From Terriglobus roseus (GTDB taxonomy: Bacteria > Acidobacteriota > Terriglobia > Terriglobales > Acidobacteriaceae), in assembly GCF_900105625.1 (NCBI RefSeq), contig NZ_FNSD01000001.1, positions 3,348,001 to 3,412,000 of the forward strand: a stretch of DNA of 64,000 bases. The letters are read 5' to 3'. The position numbers and the translations under genes are program-made. Below the pieces are notes generated by a model. It had not been told where the DNA came from and made no database searches. It saw nothing but the letters and a program-made list of their open reading frames with translations. Every line of letters starts with the position of its first letter. Positions within the stretch are counted from its first letter, which is position 1. Of this stretch, positions 17,250 to 25,758 are shown in pieces.

Positions 17250-17264
17250 GTTCGCTTTTTGTTT
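17250..17264 (+). promoter_or_regulatory. Possible direct-repeat SOS operator upstream of recA
   Basis: The bases GTTC at 17250-17253 and GTTT at 17261-17264 are spaced by seven bases. This is one mismatch from the GTTC-N7-GTTC LexA box known from alphaproteobacteria. It lies 56 bp before the recA start codon, a sensible position. Only one short match was seen, so this is tentative. Confidence 0.25.
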
Positions 17265-17319
17265 GCCTCGCGCTTGGTTCGAATGCTAGGATGACTCGAC
17301 GAACAAGGAGAACCACCCA

Positions 17320-18393
17320 GTGGCAGATGAACGCGGCAGAGCCATAGAACTCGCCCTCGCAGGCATTGAGAAGCAGTTTGGCAAGGGCTCCATCATGCGC
17401 CTGGGCGCCAAGGATGCCATCGTACCGATCTCCGTCATCTCGACGGGTTCCATCTCGTTTGACCTGGCGCTTGGCGTAGGCGGTGTGCCGCGTGGACGCG
17501 TGATTGAGATCTTCGGACCAGAGTCTTCGGGTAAGACGACGATCACGCTGCAGATCATTGCCGAGGCCCAGCGTATGGGCGGCCTGGCAGCGTTTGTGGA
17601 TGCCGAGCATGCACTGGATCCTGTCTATGCGCGCAAGCTTGGCGTGGATACGGATAACCTTCTGATCTCGCAGCCGGACTACGGCGAGCAGGCACTTGAG
17701 ATCACCGAGGCGCTGGTGCGCTCCGGAGCGATCGACGTTCTGGTGGTCGACTCCGTGGCCGCGCTCGTCCCGAAGGCGGAACTCGACGGTGAGATGGGCG
17801 ATTCTCACGTTGGCCTGCATGCACGGCTGATGAGCCAGGCGTTGCGGAAGCTGACGGGTACCGTATCGAAGAGCCGGACAAGTCTGATCTTCATCAACCA
17901 GATCCGCGAAAAGATCGGCGTCATGTTCGGCAGCCCGGAGACCACGACCGGCGGCCGCGCGCTCAAGTTTTATTCGTCCGTCCGCATCGACATCCGCCGC
18001 ATCGGCGCGGTGAAGGAAGGCGATGTCGTCGTGGGATCGCGCACCAAGACCAAGATCGTTAAGAACAAGGTTGCGGCGCCCTTCCGTGAGGCGGAGTTCG
18101 ACATTCTGTACGGCGAAGGTATCTCGCGTGAGGGCGATGTGCTGGACCTGGCGGTCGTCCATAACATCGTGGAAAAGAGCGGCGCCTGGTACAGCTACTC
18201 CGGCGAGCGCATCGGCCAGGGCCGAGAGAATGTGCGTAATTTCCTGAAGAGCAACCCACCCATCTTCGAGAAGATGGACAAGGAGCTTCGCGCCAAGCTG
18301 GCCATCGGCGTCGCGGCGACGGCTCCCGTCCCGCCTGCGCCGGAAGACGGCGAAGTCAAGGCACAGGAAGCGGTCAAGACCGCCCGCCGGTAA
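17320..18393 (+). CDS. recA: Recombinase RecA
   Basis: The 357-residue protein starts at a GTG (17320) with AAGGAG nine bases upstream. It catalyses ATP-dependent strand exchange and activates LexA-type self-cleavage. Visible motifs: Walker [10 protein letters not shown] (about 66-74), [47 protein letters not shown] (Walker B and L1 region), [30 protein letters not shown] (L2) and the C-terminal domain [25 protein letters not shown]. The length is normal and the tail is short. A strong terminator follows at 18414. Upstream bases 17250-17264 read GTTC-N7-GTTT, a possible but unproven SOS box. Confidence 0.97.
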   Translation: MADERGRAIELALAGIEKQFGKGSIMRLGAKDAIVPISVISTGSISFDLALGVGGVPRGRVIEIFGPESSGKTTITLQIIAEAQRMGGLAAFVDAEHALDPVYARKLGVDTDNLLISQPDYGEQALEITEALVRSGAIDVLVVDSVAALVPKAELDGEMGDSHVGLHARLMSQALRKLTGTVSKSRTSLIFINQIREKIGVMFGSPETTTGGRALKFYSSVRIDIRRIGAVKEGDVVVGSRTKTKIVKNKVAAPFREAEFDILYGEGISREGDVLDLAVVHNIVEKSGAWYSYSGERIGQGRENVRNFLKSNPPIFEKMDKELRAKLAIGVAATAPVPPAPEDGEVKAQEAVKTARR

Positions 18394-18413
18394 ACTAGGA
18401 AGACTGTACGGAC

Positions 18414-18445
18414 GAAGAGGGCCGCTTCTGCGGCCCTCTTCTTTT
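18414..18445 (+). terminator. Rho-independent terminator after recA
   Basis: A perfect 12-bp stem (GAAGAGGGCCGC, 18414-18425, with its complement at 18430-18441) with a TTCT loop runs directly into TTTT. It separates recA from the methyltransferase gene that starts at 18487. Confidence 0.93.
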
Positions 18446-18486
18446 GCGTACCGAGATTCCGGCAGGTCCGGTAGAGGTCACCCCAC

Positions 18487-19131
18487 TTGGCAGCACCAGT
18501 AAACCCGGAACTGACGCTCCAACAGCAATTCGGCCAGATCGATATCTACGTCTTTGATCAGATCCTGCGAGGCAACATCGCGCCGGGCATGCGTGTGCTG
18601 GACGCGGGCTGTGGTTTCGGTAGGAACCTTGTGTACCTGTTGCGTTCGGGCTTCGAGGTCTTCGCCTGCGACGCCAGCATCGAAGCAGTCGCGCATACGC
18701 GAGCGCTTTCAGCCGCTGTCGGGGCTACATTGCCTGCCGATAACTTTCGCGTGGCGGCCATCGAGAAGATGCCGTTCCCGGACGATTTCGCGGATGTGGT
18801 GATCTGCAACTCTGTCCTGCACTTCGCGCAGGACGACGATCAATTCCACGCGATGCTCGCCGAACTATGGCGCACCCTGCGGCCGGGCGGCTTGCTCTTC
18901 TGCCGGCTCGGATCGCGCATCGGTATGGACTTCGAGCAATTGCGGAACGGGCTATTCCTCATCCCTGATGGGTCGGAGTGGTATCTCGTCGACGAGGAAA
19001 CCCTGCTGCACCTGACGGAAGAACTCGATGCAGTGCTGGTGGATCCGCTCAAGACCACCATGGTGCAGGATTATCGCTGCATGACGACCTGGGTCCTTCG
19101 CAAGCGGCATCAGGTTGTAGTTGCGTGCTGA
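18487..19131 (+). CDS. Class I SAM-dependent methyltransferase
   Basis: The 214-residue protein starts at a TTG (18487) with AGAGG nine bases upstream. The Rossmann motif is VLDAGCGFGRNLVYLL (motif I), followed by FACDASIEAVAHTR (acidic loop), NFRVAAIEKMPFPDDFADVVICNSVLHFA (motifs II/III) and LWRTLRPGGLLFCRL. It belongs to the Methyltransf_11/25 type; the acceptor is unknown. The C-terminal part (WYLVDEETLLHLTEELDAVLVDPLKT) resembles tellurite-resistance TehB-like methyltransferases, but that is a weak clue. It lies between the recA terminator and coaD. Confidence 0.85.
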   Translation: MAAPVNPELTLQQQFGQIDIYVFDQILRGNIAPGMRVLDAGCGFGRNLVYLLRSGFEVFACDASIEAVAHTRALSAAVGATLPADNFRVAAIEKMPFPDDFADVVICNSVLHFAQDDDQFHAMLAELWRTLRPGGLLFCRLGSRIGMDFEQLRNGLFLIPDGSEWYLVDEETLLHLTEELDAVLVDPLKTTMVQDYRCMTTWVLRKRHQVVVAC

Positions 19132-19248
19132 ACGCCCGCGCCAGCCATTTCTGTTGTTCATTCAAGCCGTGCCGGAGAGCTCGACTTTTCGCGTTGCGTG
19201 CCGACATCTCAACCCCGGTTCGCGTCGGCGCGGTATGCTCACAGGTGC

Positions 19249-19776
19249 ATGCCGACTGTCCGCGCGATCTACCCCGGAACCTTCGATCCGCCCACCAATG
19301 GGCATCTTGACCTGGTCAGCCGCGGGTCGACCATCTTCGATCACCTGGTGGTAGCGGTTCTGCGCAACTCCAGTAAGGGAGCGCCGCTCTTCACCACGGC
19401 AGAGCGGGTGGACATGTTGCGTGAGGCGACGCACGCTTTTGGCAACGTCACGGTGGAAACCTTCGACGGTCTGCTGGTGGATTTCGCGCGACAGCAAGGT
19501 GCGAAGGCCGTCCTGCGCGGTATCCGTGCCATCTCGGACTACGAGTACGAGTTCCAGATGGCCATGATGAATCGCAAACTCGACAAGACGCTGGAGACCG
19601 TCTTCATGATGCCCGCGGAGAAGTACACCTATGTTTCGTCGCGGCTGATCAAGGGCGTCTATCAGCTCAACGGAGACATCAGCGAACTGGTGCCCCCTCT
19701 GGTCCTCGAGCGTCTGCAGCAGAAGCGCGGGGCTCACGTTGCGCCGCTGGGCGGCGAGGTTCCCGGCGAAGTTTAG
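19249..19776 (+). CDS. coaD: Phosphopantetheine adenylyltransferase
   Basis: The 175-residue protein starts at the ATG at 19249 (MPTVRAIYPGTFDP); the frame is open a little further upstream without family match. It joins 4'-phosphopantetheine and ATP to dephospho-CoA, the penultimate step of CoA synthesis. Motifs: YPGTFDPPTNGHLDLV (T/HxGH nucleotidyl motif), FDGLLVDFARQQGAKAVLRGIRAISDYEYEFQMAMMNR, and the late KYTYVSSRLIKGV (ISSxxK-like). The length is slightly above the usual 160. An aminotransferase gene starts 50 bp downstream on the same strand. Confidence 0.95.
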   Translation: MPTVRAIYPGTFDPPTNGHLDLVSRGSTIFDHLVVAVLRNSSKGAPLFTTAERVDMLREATHAFGNVTVETFDGLLVDFARQQGAKAVLRGIRAISDYEYEFQMAMMNRKLDKTLETVFMMPAEKYTYVSSRLIKGVYQLNGDISELVPPLVLERLQQKRGAHVAPLGGEVPGEV

Positions 19777-19825
19777 GCTTACGGTCGACATTCTGAAGCG
19801 CGTGTCGGTTGGTAGAATCGACTCC

Positions 19826-21043
19826 ATGAGCGCAGCTGCCGCCGAAATCCTTACCGGAACCAAGATTTTCTCCGATCGCATTAACCGCATTGAAGTTTCC
19901 GCGACCATGGCCATTACGGCCGAGGCCCTGCGCCTGAAGGCGACCGGTATCGATCTCGCCGACTTCGGCGCGGGCGAGCCGCACTTTGGCACGCCGGATC
20001 ACATCAAGCGCGCCGCCATCGAAGCCATTGAGAAGAACCTGACCAAGTACACGGCGGTCGCCGGCATTCCAGAGGTCCGCAAGGCCATCTGCGCGCGCCA
20101 TGCCGCGGACTTCGGCACTGACTACAAAATCGACGAGTGCTGCTTCGCAACGGGCGGCAAGCAGGCGCTGTTCAACGCAATTGAAGTGCTCGTCGATCAT
20201 GGCGATGAAGTCATCGTCCCGGTGCCGTACTGGGTCTCGTACAAGGACATCATCCAGTTCGCCGGTGGCAAGCCCGTCTTTGTCCGTACGGACGAAGCGC
20301 AGGACTTCCGTCTGACCGCCGCCATGGTGGAAGCCGCGATTACCGATCGTACGCGCTGCATCATCCTGAATTCGCCGACGAATCCAGCAGGTTCGATCAT
20401 CCTGCCGGAAGACATGGAGAGCATCATCCGCCTGGCACACCGCCGCGGGATCCTGGTGCTGTTGGATGAGTGCTACAACTACCTGAACTTCGAAGGTGAC
20501 GGCAAGCCGACCTCCGGCGCGTCCGTGACGGACTGCCGCGACTCCATCGTGATTTGCGGGACGCTCTCGAAGACCTATGCCATGACGGGCTGGCGCGCTG
20601 GCTTTGCGCTGGGACCGAAGTCGATCATCGCCGCAATCAGCAAGCTGCAGTCGCAGAGCACCAGCAACGCCTCCACGCCCGTACAGTACGCGGCCATTGC
20701 GGCGCTGAACGGACCGCAGGATTGCGTCGACGAGATGCGCAAGGGCTACATTGAGCTGCGCGACCGTATCCTGGCCGGCTTCAAGACGATCCCCGGTATC
20801 ACCTGCACCGTTCCCCAGGGCGCGTTCTATGTGTACCCGAACGTGAGCGCTTTCTTCGACAAGAAGGACGCCTCGACGGCATCGGAGATTGCCTCCAGGT
20901 TGCTGTCGGAGGCTCACGTGGTCTGCGTGCCGGGTGAGGCGTTTGGCACGGAAGAGCATCTGCGCTTCTCCTACGCCACGTCCGCTGATGTGATCGACAA
21001 GGGCATTGAGCGCATGCGCACCTTCTTCGCGGGGCTTGTCTAA
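19826..21043 (+). CDS. Class I/II pyridoxal-phosphate aminotransferase (aspartate aminotransferase type)
   Basis: The 405-residue protein begins at the ATG at 19826 (MSAAAAEILTGTKIFSDRINRIEVS). It matches the AAT Ib subgroup. It has IDLADFGAGEPHFGTPDHI, KYTAVAGIPEVRKAI, VPVPYWVSYKDII, LNSPTNPAG, LLDECYNYLNF, and the PLP lysine in GTLSKTYAMTGWRAG. A C-terminal LRFSYATS carries the substrate-binding arginine. The group mostly transaminates aspartate and oxaloacetate, and some members act on prephenate. The precise substrate is not decidable here. manC follows three bases after the stop, suggesting cotranscription. Confidence 0.9.
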   Translation: MSAAAAEILTGTKIFSDRINRIEVSATMAITAEALRLKATGIDLADFGAGEPHFGTPDHIKRAAIEAIEKNLTKYTAVAGIPEVRKAICARHAADFGTDYKIDECCFATGGKQALFNAIEVLVDHGDEVIVPVPYWVSYKDIIQFAGGKPVFVRTDEAQDFRLTAAMVEAAITDRTRCIILNSPTNPAGSIILPEDMESIIRLAHRRGILVLLDECYNYLNFEGDGKPTSGASVTDCRDSIVICGTLSKTYAMTGWRAGFALGPKSIIAAISKLQSQSTSNASTPVQYAAIAALNGPQDCVDEMRKGYIELRDRILAGFKTIPGITCTVPQGAFYVYPNVSAFFDKKDASTASEIASRLLSEAHVVCVPGEAFGTEEHLRFSYATSADVIDKGIERMRTFFAGLV

Positions 21044-21046
21044 CGC

Positions 21047-22189
21047 ATGCCAAACCTGACCGATCCAAAGGCACCATCGCTGGTTCCGGTAGTGCTTGCA
21101 GGCGGCAGTGGCACGCGTTTCTGGCCGCGCTCTCGTAAGTCGCGCGCCAAACAGGTGTTGCCGCTCTCCGGCAGTGGCGACACCATGATCCAGGAGACCG
21201 TCGCGCGTCTGCGACCGCTGGCGCCCATCGAAGACTTCCTGGTCATCACGAACGATCTGCTCGCAGCGACCATCGAAGCGCAGCTGCCCGAAGTTCCGAA
21301 GAACCGTCTTCTGCGAGAGCCTTTCGCGCGCAACACCGCGCCCGCGTGCGCATTGGCAGCGATGATCGTAGAGCGTACGTCTCCGGAGACCATACTCGGC
21401 GTCTTCCCGTCGGACCACGTCGTCACAGACGACGCGCGCTTCGCGGAGGTGATTCGCGCCGGTATGCAGATTGCAGCCGCAGGCGAAAACATCATCGTGC
21501 TGGGCGCGCCGCCCACGCGGCCCGAGACGGGTTATGGCTATATCAAGGAGGGCGCTCCCGCGGAGTTTGGCGGGGTGGGTATCCCTTCCCGGTCGGTGGA
21601 GCGATTTACCGAGAAGCCGCAGATCGACCGTGCGATTGAGTTCGTCGCGGATGGTAACTACTCATGGAACGCGGGTATCTTCCTTTGGTCGGCACGGACA
21701 CTCGCGAACGCCATCCGCGAGCATCGGCCCGCGATGGCTGCTCCGCTCGAGCGCATCGCCGCAGCGTTCGGCACGCCCCAATTTGAAGCGGTCTTCGCTG
21801 CAGAATTTGAAACGATTGAGAACATCAGCATCGACTACGCCGTCCTGGAACCGCGATCTGCAAAGGGTGCTGCGGGCCATATCTATTGCCTGCCCGCAGA
21901 CTTCGGATGGAACGATCTGGGATCGTGGAACGCACTGCATGAGCACGCCATGTCAAAGGGCGGCAGTAAGGGCCACGCCAATGTTGTGGAAAGCCAGAGC
22001 ATGTTGCACATGGACGCTTTCGGCAACTACGTGTTTGCGCCCGGCATGACGGTTGCGCTGCTCGGTGTCAGCGACCTGGTGGTCGTACAAACGGACGACG
22101 CTTTGTTGATCACCACGCGCGCCCACTCGCAGGAGGTTGGCCGCATCGTCAGCGAGCTCAATAAGTCGGGCCGTAAGGACCTGGTGTAG
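21047..22189 (+). CDS. manC: Mannose-1-phosphate guanylyltransferase
   Basis: The 380-residue nucleotidyltransferase makes GDP-mannose from GTP and mannose-1-phosphate. It has the signature VLAGGSGTRFWPRSRKSRAKQVLPL (pyrophosphorylase loop and Lys), PFARNTAPACALAA, FPSDHVV, ETGYGYIKEG, RFTEKP, YSWNAGIFLW and FGWNDLGSWNAL. It corresponds to the single-domain form lacking the C-terminal isomerase cupin of long ManC proteins. It starts three bases after the aminotransferase stop and precedes manB, so the manC-manB-HAD run supplies activated mannose for glycans or exopolysaccharide. Confidence 0.94.
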   Translation: MPNLTDPKAPSLVPVVLAGGSGTRFWPRSRKSRAKQVLPLSGSGDTMIQETVARLRPLAPIEDFLVITNDLLAATIEAQLPEVPKNRLLREPFARNTAPACALAAMIVERTSPETILGVFPSDHVVTDDARFAEVIRAGMQIAAAGENIIVLGAPPTRPETGYGYIKEGAPAEFGGVGIPSRSVERFTEKPQIDRAIEFVADGNYSWNAGIFLWSARTLANAIREHRPAMAAPLERIAAAFGTPQFEAVFAAEFETIENISIDYAVLEPRSAKGAAGHIYCLPADFGWNDLGSWNALHEHAMSKGGSKGHANVVESQSMLHMDAFGNYVFAPGMTVALLGVSDLVVVQTDDALLITTRAHSQEVGRIVSELNKSGRKDLV

Positions 22190-22279
22190 GACTCTTCGCT
22201 TCCGCCGGACGTCTTGCAGAGGACTCGGTAGCGGCCGGTTTCGATGCAAATGGCGGAATGGGATAATCGAGGGATTCCG

Positions 22280-23737
22280 ATGAGCGACACAACAATGACG
22301 TCCACATTCACAAGCGCTGTCAAATTCGGTACCGACGGCTGGCGCGGCATCATTGCCGATGACTTTACCTATGCCAACGTACGTATCGCCGTCGCTGCAA
22401 TTGCGAACTACGTGATCGCGCACGAAGACGCCTCGAAGGGTGTTTGCATTGGTTACGACACGCGCTTCGGGTCGCCGCAGTTTGCGCGGCTGGCGGCGGA
22501 GGTTCTCAGCGAAGCAGGCATTCCCGTGATGCTGGCGAAGGACATCACGGCAACGCCGGCTTTGAGCTACGGCGTGCGTAACTTAGGTGCGGCGGGCGGC
22601 ATCATGATCACGTCGTCGCATAACCCGGCGCAGTGGAATGGCGTGAAGTACAAGGCCAGCTATGGCGGGTCCGGATCGCCGGGCATTATCAAGCAGATTG
22701 AGGGCTATCTGGGAGTTGCTCTGCCTGCGGCGAAGAGGCCTGGGGCGATTACGGAAGTCGACTTTCTGCCGGATTACATCGCGGCGGTCGAAGCGTTTGC
22801 GGATCTGCCGCTGATTGCCAAGAGCGGCCAGCGATTCCTCATCGACAGCATGTTCGGTGCGGGCGCGGGCGTTCTGAAGGGCATTTTCGAGCGCGCGGGT
22901 GTCCCCTGCGTCGAGATTCGTGCAGAGCACAATCCGCTTTTTCCCGGCATCAATCCCGAGCCGATTCTGCCGCACATCGCGCTGACGCAGAAGAAGGTCG
23001 TAGAAGAGAAGTGCGCGGCTGGCCTGATCACAGACGGCGATGCGGACCGCATTGGTTCCGTCGATGAGAACGGCAATGTCGTGGATGCGCACAAGATCTT
23101 CTCGATCCTGGTGTGGTGGCTGCTGGATCGCAAGCAGTGGCCCGGCGACGTGACGCGCGCCTTCAATACGACGAAGATGCTGGACCGCATTGCAGCGAAG
23201 TATGGCCGCAAGCTGTATGAGCATGGGATTGGCTTCAAGTACGTCTGCGACTTGATGCTCGATGAAAACAAGGACATCCTCATTGGCGGCGAGGAGTCGG
23301 GCGGCGTCGGCATCAAGAAGCACTTGCCCGAGCGCGACGGCATCCTGAATGCGCTGCTGATTGCGAACGTGATGGCGGAAGAAAGGAAGACGCTCGGCGA
23401 GTTGGTCGCCATGCTGCAGGCGGAGTTCGGCGAGCACCAGTATGGCCGCATCGACATGCACATCAACGACACGTTGAAGCAGTCGGCGATCAAGCGTGCG
23501 TCGAGCGGCCTCACGGATATCGCCGGGTACAAGGTCCTGAAGTCCGAGGACATGGACGGTATCAAGTTCTATCTTGAGAATCCCGAATCCTTTGGTTTGA
23601 AGAACGCCGCTGAAACCTGGCTGCTGCTGCGTGCTTCTGGCACAGAGCCGCTGCTCCGCGTGTACTGTGAGTCCACCTCGCAGACTGCGGTCACGAAGAT
23701 ATTGAAGGCTGCTGAACAGTTTGTACTGGAGGGTTAG
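22280..23737 (+). CDS. manB: Phosphomannomutase/phosphoglucomutase
   Basis: The 485-residue protein starts at the ATG at 22280 with GAGGGA just upstream. It interconverts hexose 6- and 1-phosphates. The four family motifs are present: FGTDGWRG at the N-terminus, the catalytic phosphoserine loop MITSSHNPAQWNGVKYK (about 110-126), the metal loop LITDGDADRIGSVDENG, and the substrate loop GGEESGG. The domain-4 phosphate loop RASGTEPLLRVY is near the end. It provides mannose-1-phosphate for ManC, encoded immediately upstream. The stop is immediately followed by the TTG start of the HAD gene. Confidence 0.93.
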   Translation: MSDTTMTSTFTSAVKFGTDGWRGIIADDFTYANVRIAVAAIANYVIAHEDASKGVCIGYDTRFGSPQFARLAAEVLSEAGIPVMLAKDITATPALSYGVRNLGAAGGIMITSSHNPAQWNGVKYKASYGGSGSPGIIKQIEGYLGVALPAAKRPGAITEVDFLPDYIAAVEAFADLPLIAKSGQRFLIDSMFGAGAGVLKGIFERAGVPCVEIRAEHNPLFPGINPEPILPHIALTQKKVVEEKCAAGLITDGDADRIGSVDENGNVVDAHKIFSILVWWLLDRKQWPGDVTRAFNTTKMLDRIAAKYGRKLYEHGIGFKYVCDLMLDENKDILIGGEESGGVGIKKHLPERDGILNALLIANVMAEERKTLGELVAMLQAEFGEHQYGRIDMHINDTLKQSAIKRASSGLTDIAGYKVLKSEDMDGIKFYLENPESFGLKNAAETWLLLRASGTEPLLRVYCESTSQTAVTKILKAAEQFVLEG

Positions 23738-24430
23738 TTGGCTGCTGTAACGACCGGGGCGAAGGCCTTCCTGTTTGACCTGGATGGTGTGCTGATTAGC
23801 TCCATCGCAAGTGCCACCCGCTGCTGGCGGCGCTGGGCCATCATGCACGACGTCCCGAACGCTGAGAATTTTGTGTTGCCGCACGGCGTCCCCGCCCGCG
23901 ACATCGTTCAGATGTTACGACCGGATCTCGATGCCGATGCTGGTCTTCGGATCATTGAAGACATGGAGATCGAGGACGTGGGCGATATCCAGGTGCTGCC
24001 CGGCGTGATGGATCTGCTGACCAAGCTGCCGCAGGAGCGCTGGGCGATTGTGACCAGCTGCACGGAGCGCCTGCTGAGGGGCCGGCTGTCTGCCGCGGGC
24101 CTGCCGTGGCCGAAGAACCTGGTCACTGCCGACATGGTCACCAAAGGCAAGCCTGACCCGGAACCGTATCGTCGCGGTGCGGAAATGCTCGGGTTCGCTC
24201 CGGAGGAGTGCATCGTTGCAGAGGATGCTGTGGTCGGCGTGAAGGCCGGCCTGGCCGCGGGTTGCCGGGTGCTTGCGGTGCTCAGCTCCACGCCTCGTGC
24301 GGAGTTGAAAGCTGCAACCTGGACCGCGCGGTCACTGGCCGTGGTGAAGGTTAAGGTTCAGGACGAGGGTCTGCAGGTTACGATCCCTTTGGCTCGGAAG
24401 ATCTCCGGTGCAGTTCCAGCCGCCTCCTAA
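23738..24430 (+). CDS. HAD-superfamily sugar-phosphatase-like hydrolase
   Basis: The 230-residue protein begins with a TTG directly abutting the manB stop, with GGAGGG overlapping the end of manB as ribosome site. HAD motifs: FLFDLDGVLISS (motif I with both aspartates), IVTSCTERLL (motif II), TKGKPDPEPY (motif III Lys) and CIVAEDAVVGVKAG (motif IV). The cap is the beta-phosphoglucomutase/GPP type. The usual DS after the first motif is SS here. Members dephosphorylate or isomerise small sugar phosphates. Coupling to manB suggests a hexose-phosphate housekeeping role, but the substrate is unproven. Confidence 0.87.
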   Translation: MAAVTTGAKAFLFDLDGVLISSIASATRCWRRWAIMHDVPNAENFVLPHGVPARDIVQMLRPDLDADAGLRIIEDMEIEDVGDIQVLPGVMDLLTKLPQERWAIVTSCTERLLRGRLSAAGLPWPKNLVTADMVTKGKPDPEPYRRGAEMLGFAPEECIVAEDAVVGVKAGLAAGCRVLAVLSSTPRAELKAATWTARSLAVVKVKVQDEGLQVTIPLARKISGAVPAAS

Positions 24431-24444
24431 GAACCATTCAAGAT

Positions 24445-24606
24445 ATTTGTCATCCTAAGCGGAGCGTAGCGGAGTCGAAGGACCTGCACTCTGCCTGCTG
24501 CCGCACGAAGGTGCGCGACGGCCCCACCACATTTGCAATCGCATAAACAGAATGCAGATCCTTCGACTGCACTCCGCTACGCTTCGTTTCGCTCAGGATG
24601 ACAAAT
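24445..24606. repeat. Dispersed 160-bp palindromic repeat, copy 1
   Basis: Outer arms ATTTGTCATCCT and AGGATGACAAAT frame an imperfect palindrome. The inner arms carry TCGAAGGACCTGCACTCTG (left) and its near complement CAGAATGCAGATCCTTCGA (right). A second copy with the same arms lies at 49635-49803. No ORF or transposase is present, so it looks like a non-autonomous element. It occupies the convergent gap between the HAD gene and kdsB. Confidence 0.85.
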
Positions 24607-24664
24607 CTTTGGGGGCGGGATGAGCGGGTTTGGCTCGGGATGATAAATCCGTGGGGCAACGGTC

Positions 24665-25423
24665 TCAACGCCCGAAGCGCTCCCGCAGCAGCGCCTCCAC
24701 CCGCGGAATATCCGCTTCGGTATCCACGCCGACGGTGTCGAAATCAACTGCTTCCACGTACAACGCCAGGCCGTTTTCCAGCAGGCGCAGCTGTTCCAGG
24801 CGCTCCGTCTGCTCGAGTGGGCTGGCCTCGAGCGTTCCAAACCGCAACAGGGCGGGGCGGCGGTAGGCGTAGAGGCCGAGGTGTTTCCAGTAGGTGGCCT
24901 TGCCGTTGGCGAGGTCCCCGGCGATATGGGCGTCGCGGTCGTAGGGGATGGTGGCGCGGCTGAAATAGAGCGCCCGACCGTCGGTGGCATTGACGACCTT
25001 TACGGCGTTGGGATTGGTGATGTTTTCCGGCGAGCAGGCGGTTTTTACGGTCGTGCACTCGACCTGCGGGCCGCGGGCGAAGGGACGGAGCAGGGCGTCG
25101 ATGTGTTCGGGCTTCAGGAGTGGCTCATCGCCCTGGATGTTCACGTAGATCTCAGCCTCGCGCTGCAGGGCAACGGCGCGCATCCGGTCGGTGCCGCTGG
25201 GCAGGTCGGGATCAGTCATCTGGCAGAGCCAGCCGTTGTTCTCGCACAGTTTGGCAACCTGCTCGTTATCGGTGGCGACGATGACTTCGTCCAGTTGCGG
25301 ACAACGCATCGCGGCCTCGACTACCCACTGCAGCATGGGTCGGCCAAGCAGCGGCCGCAGCACTTTGCCGGGCAGGCGGGTGGAGGCGAGACGGGCGGGG
25401 ATGACTCCAAGGGTGGTGGGCAT
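24665..25423 (-). CDS. kdsB: 3-deoxy-manno-octulosonate cytidylyltransferase
   Basis: The 252-residue protein activates Kdo as CMP-Kdo for lipopolysaccharide core synthesis. Clear family segments are GVIPARLASTRLPGKVLRPLLGRPM at the N-terminus, EVIVATDNEQV, SGTDRMRAVA, YVNIQGDEPLL, ALYFSRATIPYDRD and a C-terminal HLGLYAYRR...ASPLEQTERLEQLRLLENG. The length is normal. Its presence argues for an LPS-bearing outer membrane. It diverges from the tRNA gene at 25530 and converges with the HAD gene across a palindromic repeat. Confidence 0.96.
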   Translation of the reverse strand: MPTTLGVIPARLASTRLPGKVLRPLLGRPMLQWVVEAAMRCPQLDEVIVATDNEQVAKLCENNGWLCQMTDPDLPSGTDRMRAVALQREAEIYVNIQGDEPLLKPEHIDALLRPFARGPQVECTTVKTACSPENITNPNAVKVVNATDGRALYFSRATIPYDRDAHIAGDLANGKATYWKHLGLYAYRRPALLRFGTLEASPLEQTERLEQLRLLENGLALYVEAVDFDTVGVDTEADIPRVEALLRERFGR

Positions 25424-25527
25424 GCGTTTTTCCTGGCCAGCGGTTTGGTCTCCGGGCCGACTTCCAGTAAACTACATGGAGTGCCTTGCGGCTCCCTGCC
25501 GCAGACAGAGGTCACTTCCCCAACACC

Positions 25528-25606
<79 letters not shown>

Positions 25607-25758
25607 CACGTTTCGTCCCGACTACCGAATTCCTGGTCCCGAGCAGCACCAGTCCCCATATGCTTAAGCAGGGCAGGAGCGACAGGCGTATGCTATCTCG
25701 ACCGGGGTGCGTCTAACCCGGAGAAGCAAAAGTCCGTCACCCGGGGTATGTTCTGCCG

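Noticed and set aside
19679-21418. 579-codon open frame on the minus strand opposite the aminotransferase and manC
   Set aside because: It spans two clearly real plus-strand genes and reads as arginine-rich nonsense; such shadows are common at this GC content.
22583-23884. 433-codon minus-strand frame opposite manB and the HAD gene
   Set aside because: Antisense shadow with no motif; the plus-strand genes are secure.
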